A stretch of 44,514 bases of DNA. Source: Caldifarciminota bacterium (lineage in GTDB: Bacteria > Hydrothermota > Tepidihabitantia > B3-TA06). Under the pieces are notes generated by a model. The model was not told the origin of the DNA and searched no databases. It saw only the letters and a list, made by a program, of their open reading frames with translations. Positions 33,458-41,803 of the stretch are shown one piece after another. Both the position numbers and the translations under genes were made by a program. The stretch is taken from positions 1 to 44,514 of the forward strand of contig JAFGSK010000059.1 of NCBI GenBank assembly GCA_016934635.1. The letters are read 5' to 3'. How positions within the stretch are numbered: the first letter of the stretch is position 1; each line of letters begins with the position of its first letter.

Positions 33458-35719
33458 ATGAGTTTTTTGTTCGTTTTTTCAATTTTTTTATTACCTGTTC
33501 AAGAACTGGCGGGAAGGTCGGTTGAGGCTGTTTTTGTGAAGGAGCCACCCAGGATTGACGGTGTCCTCGACGAGGCTTGCTGGCAGGATAACCCCGGAAT
33601 AACCGATTTCGTCGAGCACTCTCCGGAGATATGTACCGAGGCGTCTGAGGAGACCAGGGTGGTTATCTGCTACGACGAGCATAACCTCTACTTCGGTTGT
33701 TTTTGCTACTACTCGGAGCCGGATATGGTGACTGCGTGGGTAGTGCCTCGGGAATCGAGTGGTGATGGAGATGATATCACGATCCGCATCGACACTTACA
33801 ACGACGACCGCAACGCCTACGTGTTCTCGGTCAATCCCCTCGGTAACCAGCGGGATATCCATATTTCAACAATGGGCTGGGACTATTCATGGAACGGTGT
33901 GTGGTATGCGGCGGAAACCATCGAACCTTACGGGTGTTACGGGTGGTTTGCAGAGATAGCGATACCGTTCAAGACCCTGCGGTTCAGACCCGGGGACGAG
34001 CAGGTATGGGGGTTGGAGGTCACCCGATGGATGGATGCCTCCTTTGAAACAGTTGTCTGGGCCGACTATGAGCCTGAAGACTTCCCGGGAGACGTGAGGG
34101 TGGATCGGTTCGGGGAGCTTAGAGGTATCCGGGGGGTGAAACCAGGACTCCACATGGAGTTTATGCCCCACCTTACCCAGACCGCCTCGTTCCTCAATCC
34201 TGCATTCTACTCTTACGAGCCTTCACGGGATTCCTCGGTGTTCGATTCCCTGACCTGGGTCAGGTGGGATAATGGAGTCGCAGGTCTCGATTTCAAGTGG
34301 GCAATGACCTCCAACATGGCTTTGGACATTACCGCCCTGCCCGATTACGGTCAGATTAGTGCAGATCCCGAGATCATAAACCTGGCGCACAACGAGATAT
34401 ATCTTGCCGAACACCGGCCTTTCTTTACCGAGGGCTGCGACATATTCAGTATCTGCGGGCCTTTTGATCCGGTTTACACCCGTCGCATCGGCCGAAGGCT
34501 GCCTGACGGTTCCGAGGTTCCCATTTACGGAGGAATAAAGTATACGGGCAAGGCTCGAGGCACCGACTTCGGGATCATCGAAGCATACACAGGAGAACGC
34601 GCCTGGACATGGTTTGGATACGAGGACACCGTCCCCCCGGCGCTTTACTCGGTAGCGCGAGTAAACCAGGATATCTTCTCACGGTCTCAGATAGGCCTGA
34701 TAGCTACCTCATGTGAGCAGTTCGAGAAAGGATTCCCCTCCTCATCGTCCTACCTGGAAGGAGAGAGGGTTCTGGGTGGAGATATGCAACTTACATTCTC
34801 AGACGATATCGAACTATACGCATCAGCCCTTCATACCTTCCACTCCGACACAGGCCGCTCAGGCGGTCCCATGTTCTCGTTGGGTGGGGGCGCTTCACAG
34901 GGTACGGACGTGGGAACCTTCCATTTCTGGGCGGACGGCAACTATTCAGACAGCCTGGCAGACATGAACGCGGTCGGCTATACATCCGATCCCGGCTGGT
35001 GGGAAGGTTGGTTTTACACAGGATATGATAAGAACTGGGGCGAAGGCAGTCTGCGGGCTTTAGGGATAGATCTTGAAGGCTGGGCCGACCGAAGGGTAGA
35101 AGATACCCTGTGGACCGTGGGCGGCGGACCGGGAATCGATATAACATTCAGAAACAACTGGTCGACCAGCCTCGATGTGTACCTCGAACGCCAGTACTTC
35201 TTCGAGGACAGCGCCTTACGTTGGGCAAAAAGCGTCTACACCGGTTTTGGTTCTGACCCGAGTCCAAAGGTCTTCGGAGGATTATGGTTCAGGCTGCAAG
35301 ACCGGTACGTATACCAGAACCAGGAGCCGCAGTTCTACGGACACGTGATCTCCATCCTGCCCAACCTCTCGTGGCGTATAACACGAAATACTCTTTTGTA
35401 CACTTACGGCGCAGTGGTTTTCACCTTTGACGAGCGCTGGCAGGCCGATACCGCCAACCCCTTGCTGTGGGCCGCCGGTTCAACCATTCGCTACAACCTG
35501 ACACCCAAAGTAGCCTTCCGCATCAGCGCCCAGCAGAACACCCAGGCCGAGCGCTACAGTCAGCAGTTCCTGGCCTCATGGGAGTTCGCCCCACTAAGCT
35601 ACATCTACCTTGCTTCGTCGCTCAATCTAATCGGAGACCCGGAAACCATCGATCCTTTCGACGTGAATGCAAGCGAATTTACGATTTACGGCAAGGTCGT
35701 GTACCTGTTTAGAATCTAA
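33458..35719 (+). CDS. DUF5916 outer-membrane protein with CBM9-like domain, copy 2
   Basis: A 753-residue paralogue of the preceding protein, from the ATG at 33458 with TCGGAGGTTGC identical to that of copy 1. An open frame reaching back to 33230 runs through the repeat spacer and is not coding. The signal peptide is SFLFVFSIFLLPVQELAG. The CBM9-like part has PPRIDGVLDEACWQDNPG and VVICYDEHNLYFGCFC. The DUF5916 part has PGLHMEFMPHLTQTASF, ITALPDYGQISADPEIIN, EHRPFFTEGCDIFS and VYTRRIGRR, and the ending YGKVVYLFRI. An extra PGWWEGWFYTG loop and more Trp distinguish it. The role is inferred only from the family. Confidence 0.87.
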   Translation: MSFLFVFSIFLLPVQELAGRSVEAVFVKEPPRIDGVLDEACWQDNPGITDFVEHSPEICTEASEETRVVICYDEHNLYFGCFCYYSEPDMVTAWVVPRESSGDGDDITIRIDTYNDDRNAYVFSVNPLGNQRDIHISTMGWDYSWNGVWYAAETIEPYGCYGWFAEIAIPFKTLRFRPGDEQVWGLEVTRWMDASFETVVWADYEPEDFPGDVRVDRFGELRGIRGVKPGLHMEFMPHLTQTASFLNPAFYSYEPSRDSSVFDSLTWVRWDNGVAGLDFKWAMTSNMALDITALPDYGQISADPEIINLAHNEIYLAEHRPFFTEGCDIFSICGPFDPVYTRRIGRRLPDGSEVPIYGGIKYTGKARGTDFGIIEAYTGERAWTWFGYEDTVPPALYSVARVNQDIFSRSQIGLIATSCEQFEKGFPSSSSYLEGERVLGGDMQLTFSDDIELYASALHTFHSDTGRSGGPMFSLGGGASQGTDVGTFHFWADGNYSDSLADMNAVGYTSDPGWWEGWFYTGYDKNWGEGSLRALGIDLEGWADRRVEDTLWTVGGGPGIDITFRNNWSTSLDVYLERQYFFEDSALRWAKSVYTGFGSDPSPKVFGGLWFRLQDRYVYQNQEPQFYGHVISILPNLSWRITRNTLLYTYGAVVFTFDERWQADTANPLLWAAGSTIRYNLTPKVAFRISAQQNTQAERYSQQFLASWEFAPLSYIYLASSLNLIGDPETIDPFDVNASEFTIYGKVVYLFRI

Positions 35720-35723
35720 GAGA

Positions 35724-35988
35724 CCCCACCGCGTCACTGCGTAACGCGGCGGGGACCCCGAATACACACCCCACGACGCTTTGCGGCGAAGCCAACGTAC
35801 TGCGTGCGACTCCGCAAGCGTCGTCATTTCATGTGCAGGGAACTTAAATCTCGCTTCCAGCGAGGTTTAGTAGTACGTGAATCGTACCTAACCCCATCCT
35901 GTGAAGTTGCTCAGGAAGCATCTAAAAAAACTCCGCCGTAGACATTAGATTTGGGGTCCCCGGCCGAATGCGTAGCATTCGGTTGGGG
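35724..35988. repeat. Palindrome cluster after DUF5916 copy 2
   Basis: Three strong hairpins: CCCCACCGCGT with ACGCGGCGGGG (35724-35754, one mismatch); AAATCTCGCT with AGCGAGGTTT (35846-35868, loop TCC); and CCCCGGCCGAATGC with GCATTCGGTTGGGG (35958-35988, loop GTA). Between them lie a CGCAAGCGTCGTCATTTCATG word and GTACG/CGTAC. The same hairpin types occur at 26560-26689, including the GTA loop and the GGGGTCCCC lead. Confidence 0.8.
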
Positions 35989-36078
35989 TGTTATTTACGA
36001 ACCTTTACGAGACATTACGCGTCTAATTTTCTGACGAAAAAATCTTTCTAGTGTTGGAGGTTAAGTGAAATCTGTTCC

Positions 36079-36426
36079 GTGTCGGTTTTTTGCCCAAATA
36101 ATATATGTGCGAGAAGTACATTTATGGAGGATGAAGTGTGGTATGAAAGTAATGTAGTACTTCCTACCAACCTGCGAGACTATTCACCGATCGGGGCTGA
36201 CCTTGAAATACGCTTCTCTGACCTGAGGGGTTCCTGTACTACCTTGGAAGATTTAAGTCATCTTACAACCTCTCTATTCCAAGGAATCACAAAAGAACAC
36301 GCGTGGAAGATTAAAAAAAGATGTTATCCGACCTCTTTGGTTCGCTTGTTTAGCGACAAACCTAATCCAATAACCCTAAATCGAGAGGCAGGCGATGCTT
36401 ACTTCGTCTGCCTCTTAAGGAAATAA
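36079..36426 (+). CDS. Small protein of unknown function between DUF5916 copies
   Basis: A frame of 115 residues (100 from the ATG at 36124) with no signal peptide. It is charged and reads MEDEVWYESNVVLP, DLEIRFSDLRGSCTTLEDLS and EAGDAYFVCLLRK. Base use is AT-richer than the flanking DUF5916 genes. A GTTGGAGGTTAAGTG start-like leader at 36054-36067 is nearly the same as the leader of copy 3 but lies in a different frame. This leaves the true start open. A strong terminator follows, which supports a real transcript. I do not recognise the family. Confidence 0.5.
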   Translation: MSVFCPNNICARSTFMEDEVWYESNVVLPTNLRDYSPIGADLEIRFSDLRGSCTTLEDLSHLTTSLFQGITKEHAWKIKKRCYPTSLVRLFSDKPNPITLNREAGDAYFVCLLRK

Positions 36427-36444
36427 CCTCCTCCAACTTGATAC

Positions 36445-36484
36445 CCCCCGGTGGTTCTTTCCGAACACCGGGGGCTTTATTTTA
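36445..36484 (+). terminator. Rho-independent terminator
   Basis: CCCCCGGTG (36445-36453) and CACCGGGGG (36466-36474), extended inward by GTTC/GAAC, then CTTTATTTTA. Confidence 0.88.
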
Positions 36485-36495
36485 CCAACCCTGTC

Positions 36496-36523
36496 TTGAG
36501 TTTTTTCGTCTGATTGGTATAAT
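36496..36523 (+). promoter_or_regulatory. Predicted promoter of DUF5916 copy 3
   Basis: TTGAGT (36496-36501), 16 bp, TATAAT (36518-36523), 32 nt before the start codon. Confidence 0.7.
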
Positions 36524-36555
36524 CCGTGTAATTTATCACTAAGGTTGGAGGTTTA

Positions 36556-38727
36556 GTGAGTCTTGCGCTTGTCTTCTTCCTATTCTCGGGTAGAACCGCG
36601 GAGGCTGTCAGGATCCTGCAACCGCCCCGGATCGACGGCGTGCTTGACGAGGCATGCTGGCATGAAAATCCGGGATTTTCAGATTTCATGGAACGCTATC
36701 CTGATCTTGGGGAGGAACCATCAGAGTCCACGCGGGTTGTGATCTGCTATGACGAGAAGAGCTTGTATGCGGCTTTCTTCTGTTACGACTCGGATCCCTC
36801 CCAGGTCGAGATCAGGCTGGTTCCGCGGGAATCTTCGGGAGGCGACTACGTCTTAATCTATTTTGACACCTACGACGACGACCGCAACGCCTATATGCTC
36901 GGGATCAACACAATGGGAATCCAGCGAGACGTTCGCATTACCGGCTGGAACTACGATTACTCCTGGAACGGTGTATGGTATTCCGAAGCCGGACTGACTC
37001 CATGGGGATGGTGTGCAGAGATCGAGATACCGTTCAAGACGCTGCGTTTCAAGCCGAAAGACGAACAGATTTGGGGACTTTCCGCCTACCGATGGATCGA
37101 CCACCGCGACGAAAGCGTGGTTTGGGGTAACTACGAGGAATCAGACCAGGGAACCCGGATAGACAGGTTCGGCGAACTGACCGGAATCCAAGGGGTTTGC
37201 CACGGGCTTCATCTCGAGTTTCTGCCTCACCTTACCCAAACAGCTATGCTGGAAGAACCCGAGCTCCTGGATACGATCGAATTTGTACCTCTCACCGACG
37301 GAGTGGTGGGAATGGACGTAAAGTGGGGTATAAATTCAAATCTGACTTTGGATGTCACCACCTTCCCTGACTACGGACAGATAGAAGCCGATCCGGAACA
37401 GATTAATCTCAGTAAATACGAACCCTATCTTTCGGAACGCAGGCCATTCTTCCTCGAGGGCCGAGACCTTTTTTCGTTTTCAAACTTTACGCCGGTCTAC
37501 ACCCGAAGGATTGGCAGAAGGCTTCCCGACGGCACCCTGGCTCCCATCTACACAGGAGCCAAGTTCACCGGCAAAGTTTCAGGAACCCAGATAGGTATGA
37601 TTGAAGTCTACACCGGCCAAAAACCATACGATTATTACGGGCTTGACACCCTGACCGAGCCTGCGACCCTCTTTTCAATTGCCAGGATCAAGCAGGACCT
37701 GCTCAAGCGCTCAAATGCGGGCATAATTTTCACCTCTCGAGATCGTTGGAACCCGGACCGCAGTACAGACTACCGGGGCGATCACGTGGCCGGAGCGGAT
37801 CTCGGTCTCGGAATCGCAGACGACTGGAACTGCAACCTGGAATTCCTCCACTCCTTCCACTCAGACGCCACGAAACCGGGTGGGCCGATGGGCGCATTCT
37901 GGATTTCCCGCTCAGGCACCTGGAACTACTCCCTTTCCGGTTCCTACACCGACTCCCTGGCGGACCTCTCGGCTGTAGGCTGGCTCAACCGTCCAGGTCA
38001 CACCGGCGGGACCCTGCGTGCCGGATACGACGACTCGTGGGGCCAGGGCCTCCTTCGTTCGTTCTCGGGCTCGGTTTACACCCAGGCAGGTATGTACCTC
38101 GATGACAGCGTTCCCTCCTACAGCGCAGGAACTTACTTCGGTGGTTCGTTCCAGAACAACTGGAGTGCCAATATGGGCACAGGGATTTCACGCTCTTTTT
38201 ATCAGGAAGACAGCGTCTCACGCTGGGTCTTCGACGCATACGGCAGCCTTTCAACCGACTACGGTAAGAAGCTTGCCGGAGGAGTATGGGCAAGTGTCGG
38301 GGATCAGTACGTGTATCGCGATCGCGAAGCCCGGTACTTCGGTCACGTGATAACCTTCGGACCTTATGCCACCTGGCGACCTCTGGATAACCTTACTGTG
38401 TGGGCGGATGCAGATTTTCAGCGGCTCTTTTACAATAACTGGCATCCTGACACCTCCGTATATCCTGACTGGATGTGGACGGCCAGTGAAGGCTTTCTCT
38501 ACACGGCTACCCGCCGCCTCAGCTTCCGCCTCAACGCCCAGCAGAACACAGACGCCGAGTCCTACACCCAGCAGCTTCTCGCGACCTGGGAGATAGCGCC
38601 CTTGAGTTTTCTCTATCTTGCCTCGTCCGTTAACCTGTCAGGTGATACCGCAACTGACAATCCCTTCGACGTCGAGGTAAGTTCGGTTACGCTTTACGGA
38701 AAGATTGTTTACCTTTTCAGGATATAA
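36556..38727 (+). CDS. DUF5916 outer-membrane protein with CBM9-like domain, copy 3
   Basis: A 723-residue paralogue with the same plan: PPRIDGVLDEACWHENPGFS, VVICYDEKSLYAAFFC, IPFKTLRFKPKDEQIWGL, HGLHLEFLPHLTQTAM, LTLDVTTFPDYGQIEADPEQ, ERRPFFLEGRDLFS, VYTRRIGRR, and the end YGKIVYLFRI. The start is GTG with GTTGGAGGTTTA before it. The signal peptide (SLALVFFLFSGRTAEA) is short. It sits after its own promoter, so the three copies are probably separately controlled rather than one operon. It is closer to copy 1 than to copy 2 in several motifs (ERRPFF, LTLDVTTFPDYGQIEADPE). Confidence 0.87.
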   Translation: MSLALVFFLFSGRTAEAVRILQPPRIDGVLDEACWHENPGFSDFMERYPDLGEEPSESTRVVICYDEKSLYAAFFCYDSDPSQVEIRLVPRESSGGDYVLIYFDTYDDDRNAYMLGINTMGIQRDVRITGWNYDYSWNGVWYSEAGLTPWGWCAEIEIPFKTLRFKPKDEQIWGLSAYRWIDHRDESVVWGNYEESDQGTRIDRFGELTGIQGVCHGLHLEFLPHLTQTAMLEEPELLDTIEFVPLTDGVVGMDVKWGINSNLTLDVTTFPDYGQIEADPEQINLSKYEPYLSERRPFFLEGRDLFSFSNFTPVYTRRIGRRLPDGTLAPIYTGAKFTGKVSGTQIGMIEVYTGQKPYDYYGLDTLTEPATLFSIARIKQDLLKRSNAGIIFTSRDRWNPDRSTDYRGDHVAGADLGLGIADDWNCNLEFLHSFHSDATKPGGPMGAFWISRSGTWNYSLSGSYTDSLADLSAVGWLNRPGHTGGTLRAGYDDSWGQGLLRSFSGSVYTQAGMYLDDSVPSYSAGTYFGGSFQNNWSANMGTGISRSFYQEDSVSRWVFDAYGSLSTDYGKKLAGGVWASVGDQYVYRDREARYFGHVITFGPYATWRPLDNLTVWADADFQRLFYNNWHPDTSVYPDWMWTASEGFLYTATRRLSFRLNAQQNTDAESYTQQLLATWEIAPLSFLYLASSVNLSGDTATDNPFDVEVSSVTLYGKIVYLFRI

Positions 38728-38738
38728 AATACCCCCAC

Positions 38739-38766
38739 GATCCTGCTTTGCAGTACCGCAGGGATC
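38739..38766. repeat. Palindrome after DUF5916 copy 3
   Basis: GATCCTGC (38739-38746) pairs with GCAGGGATC (38758-38766), with one bulged base. The CGATCCTGC word also follows copy 1 near 33221. Confidence 0.6.
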
Positions 38767-38853
38767 CCGAATGATCTTGTTAAGATAAACCAGATATTTA
38801 CTGGAAACAAAATAAACGAGTATTCGTCTTTTAATATATAGAAGGAGGCATTT

Positions 38854-40815
38854 GTGGATAAAGTAAATAGAAAGAGCAGGTGTGGCAGGTTAATGGTAGG
38901 GGGGGTTTTTCTAGTATTGGCATTCACACGAGGTTTCGGCGGAGTAAGTCAAATCTGGGCATATCCTGAAACGACATCGCTATCGGTGAAGGTTAAAGAA
39001 AGTCTTGAAAATTTGTCAAGATATGTGTACGGGGATAGCTTACCTCTGTCAATCAGAATCTACGATACCTTATACAATCCCAAATCTGGAATAAAGTGTA
39101 TCCTTACTCATAAAACCTTTGAGACGAAGGATATCTCAAACGAAAATGGTGAAGTGCTTCTCTGGGTACCAAGAGAAAGGAATTATAACAAGTTAAATTG
39201 CGTTGTAGATTCGAGTGATTCTATCAGAACACTTGTTGAGGTAACGAGATCTCTTGGCGCTTCAGGGGTAAATTTGGAAGGTTTTAAGTCTCTACTTGGA
39301 CTTATCTTAGAATTGGAAGGACTAAAGAAGGTAAGTGTAGTAACGCCAGAAGGCTTGAAGTTGTTAAAAGAAGACTTAATTGAGATACGCTATCCAGAGG
39401 GCTATGAAGAGGCTGCTCGAATATGGCTAACTGAGCTGAATAAAACAAAAACTGTAATAGACAGTATCACCCAAATGAAGCTGATTCCACTATCTGTTAT
39501 ACTCACAAGTGATCCTTTTACAGGGGTTTGCGTTGGAGGTTGGCATTTACCGATTGAGTTCAATAAAAGAGCGGCATATGGTACCATACCTCATGAGTGG
39601 GTTGAAGGTGGTGGTATCGAGGTCTTTTACGGTGCATATGAGGATTCAACCAACAGATGGATCGGGGATGGTATTGCAGAATATATCGCTTTCGAAACCC
39701 TCACACGGTTTTACCCTGAAGATCTGCTGTCCACAGGTGAAACAATTGAATTTTTGTATAGAGATCCTGACAGGCTTTATGACCTGAGGACATGGCTGAC
39801 AGCTACACGCGTAAATCCTATTGGTGGAAGCAACGTAGATCTTAGAGGATATAATATTGCACCCTACTTCTGGGCAAAGGTTGTTGAGGAATCGGGAGAT
39901 CCTTGTATCATCGCAAAATTCTTAAGCGACTATCTTAACACCGAGGACAAAAGTCAAGAAAACGCGATCAAAATCCTATCCCGTCTCAGCGGTTTGGACA
40001 TAGCTTCTGAAATGATAATATCAAACAAGGAGTTCAAGGATAATATCGGACGATACTGGAAGTTTATTTATATAACGCCCGAAGATATGGTTCGTGTATA
40101 CGAAATAAAGAACTTCCAGCTTGGTGAGGTTAAAGATACAGCATCAGCCCAAAAGGTCTGTATTGATGAATTTAGCATCGAGCTTCATGAAGTCACCAAT
40201 AAGGATTTTTGCATGTTTTTGAATGCCAAAGGCAATCAGGAAGAAGGCGGTTCATTGTGGTTCGACGTTATTGACCCGGAGATAGATTTCACAGGTGGTA
40301 ATTTCGAAGTCAAAGAAGGCTACGAGAATTATCCTGTCCGCTATGTAACCTGGTATGGTGCCCAGGCATATGCAAAATGGATAGGCAGAAGGCTTCCTAC
40401 AGAGGCTGAATGGGAACTTGCTACTAAAGCTGAATGGTCTAATGTAAAGCTCCCATATCCTTGGGGGGAGAAATGGAACACAAAGTGCTGCAATAGCCTT
40501 GAGAATAGAAGATATGAGACGACTGCACCCGTTGAATCCTTTTCAAAAGGGAAAAGCGTTTTTAAATGCTACAACCTTACAGGCAACGTTTCCGAGTGGG
40601 TAGCTGACTGGTACGCGCCTTACGACCCGGCGGATACGATTGACCCGAAGGGACCTGAGACTGGAACGGAAAAGGTTTACCGGGGCGGGAGTTACGCTGA
40701 CGGCAAGGAGTGGATGACCACCTATTCGCGGCGGGGAGCCGATCCTGCCCAGGCCTCTCCCTACATTGGCTTCCGCTGTGCTATGGATGTACCGAAACCA
40801 GAAGAAAAGGAGTAA
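38854..40815 (+). CDS. Exported fusion of a peptidase-like domain and a SUMF1/FGE-type domain
   Basis: A 653-residue protein starting with GTG after AAGGAGGCATTT. A signal-like segment (LMVGGVFLVLAFTRGFGG) is followed by a small beta domain (about 45-130). A region (about 165-395) resembles gluzincin peptidases: IPHEWVEGGG, then 22 residues later WIGDGIAEYIAFETL. The usual HExxH is HEWVE, so a zinc ligand is missing and activity is doubtful. The C-terminal 215 residues are a formylglycine-generating-enzyme-like domain (LHEVTNKDFCMFLNA, YPVRYVTWYGAQAYAKWIGR, LPTEAEWELATKA, YNLTGNVSEWVADWY, YRGGSYADGKEW, SRRGADPAQASPYIGFRCAM). It lacks the paired Cys of true FGE. The N-terminal two thirds use AT-rich codons unlike the neighbours. 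Confidence 0.8.
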   Translation: MDKVNRKSRCGRLMVGGVFLVLAFTRGFGGVSQIWAYPETTSLSVKVKESLENLSRYVYGDSLPLSIRIYDTLYNPKSGIKCILTHKTFETKDISNENGEVLLWVPRERNYNKLNCVVDSSDSIRTLVEVTRSLGASGVNLEGFKSLLGLILELEGLKKVSVVTPEGLKLLKEDLIEIRYPEGYEEAARIWLTELNKTKTVIDSITQMKLIPLSVILTSDPFTGVCVGGWHLPIEFNKRAAYGTIPHEWVEGGGIEVFYGAYEDSTNRWIGDGIAEYIAFETLTRFYPEDLLSTGETIEFLYRDPDRLYDLRTWLTATRVNPIGGSNVDLRGYNIAPYFWAKVVEESGDPCIIAKFLSDYLNTEDKSQENAIKILSRLSGLDIASEMIISNKEFKDNIGRYWKFIYITPEDMVRVYEIKNFQLGEVKDTASAQKVCIDEFSIELHEVTNKDFCMFLNAKGNQEEGGSLWFDVIDPEIDFTGGNFEVKEGYENYPVRYVTWYGAQAYAKWIGRRLPTEAEWELATKAEWSNVKLPYPWGEKWNTKCCNSLENRRYETTAPVESFSKGKSVFKCYNLTGNVSEWVADWYAPYDPADTIDPKGPETGTEKVYRGGSYADGKEWMTTYSRRGADPAQASPYIGFRCAMDVPKPEEKE

Positions 40816-40895
40816 AAGACAAAACGGCTTATGCCCGTCACACTATTTATTCGAGTGTTCACACCTTTTTGAAAGATTCAGCTTGCTTTTTCCCG

Positions 40896-41795
40896 CTAAT
40901 CTTCTCCTTCAACCACCCACCTGAACTCGATTTCCCACTGGTATAGAATCCTCAACTCAACCTTTTCATCGTCAAGATCGACTACTTCCAGCTTGCAGTA
41001 GTGTATTTCACCGCTCGGACGTAAGCCTGAAGCCCTGGTCTCGACTCGAAGACCGTATACCCCACCTTCTTCAAGTTGGGCTGAAAGTTGGTAATTCTCA
41101 TCATCGAATCCTTTGACTATCCCAAGCTCATCGTAGCCGATCTCTTCAGTGGACAGGGAGCTTTCCCGACCGTTCAAAGAAGGATCGTGATCTATACCTG
41201 CGTGGAGAATAAAGCTGGTATCGACATAGTAATCGATGGCGTGCCAGTGGTCTCCGCAGTTGACATAGTAGGAGGAAGCATAGGCGGAGTGGTCGAACCC
41301 GAAACCGGCGGTCTCCCATTCCTCCTCATAGATGGAATTTTCTACAGGATATAGATATACAGAGTTATCTTCCGTTGTATGAAATTCTATTCTCTCAACT
41401 TCACCGTCATAGCGTTCGCCGTCGTAGTAGGGACAGACGACAATGGTAGCACACGGTGTATATAAGTAGTATACTTGCTCATCGTAATGCTCTCCACGGT
41501 GTGTAACGGTATCTACATCCTCACCGTCGAGGATGATAATGTACTGCCAGGGTTCCCTCTCGGTAGTATCCATAACTAAAGTACCCTTGCACCCGCCGCT
41601 GTATACTGCATCCGGTGGTGAATAGGGCTCTTCCCAGATTAACTTAACCCCGCCTTCGGGGATGCTGTCTTCATCCGGTACTATCTCGTAGGTTAGATTA
41701 ATATTGTAGCTTATTGGCGGTGTCAAGCTGGGTGCGGCAAGTGATAATACTGCTAGGAAAACCAATCCAGATATCTTTGCAGCTTTAATCATCAC
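40896..41795 (-). CDS. Secreted protein of unknown function
   Basis: A 299-residue protein with a signal peptide (IKAAKISGLVFLAVLSLAAP). It is rich in acidic residues, Tyr and beta-strand-like segments (YNINLTYEIVPDEDSIPEGG, YIIILDGEDVDTVTHRGEHY, CATIVVCPYYDGERYDGEVE). It may contain one or two fibronectin-like or Ig-like sandwiches. It has several Cys and no membrane segment after the signal. AGGAGGATG precedes the ATG. The PQQ-propeller lipoprotein ends 8 nt upstream, so they share a transcript. I do not recognise a family. Confidence 0.7.
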   Translation of the reverse strand: MMIKAAKISGLVFLAVLSLAAPSLTPPISYNINLTYEIVPDEDSIPEGGVKLIWEEPYSPPDAVYSGGCKGTLVMDTTEREPWQYIIILDGEDVDTVTHRGEHYDEQVYYLYTPCATIVVCPYYDGERYDGEVERIEFHTTEDNSVYLYPVENSIYEEEWETAGFGFDHSAYASSYYVNCGDHWHAIDYYVDTSFILHAGIDHDPSLNGRESSLSTEEIGYDELGIVKGFDDENYQLSAQLEEGGVYGLRVETRASGLRPSGEIHYCKLEVVDLDDEKVELRILYQWEIEFRWVVEGED

Positions 41796-41803
41796 ATCCT
41801 CCT

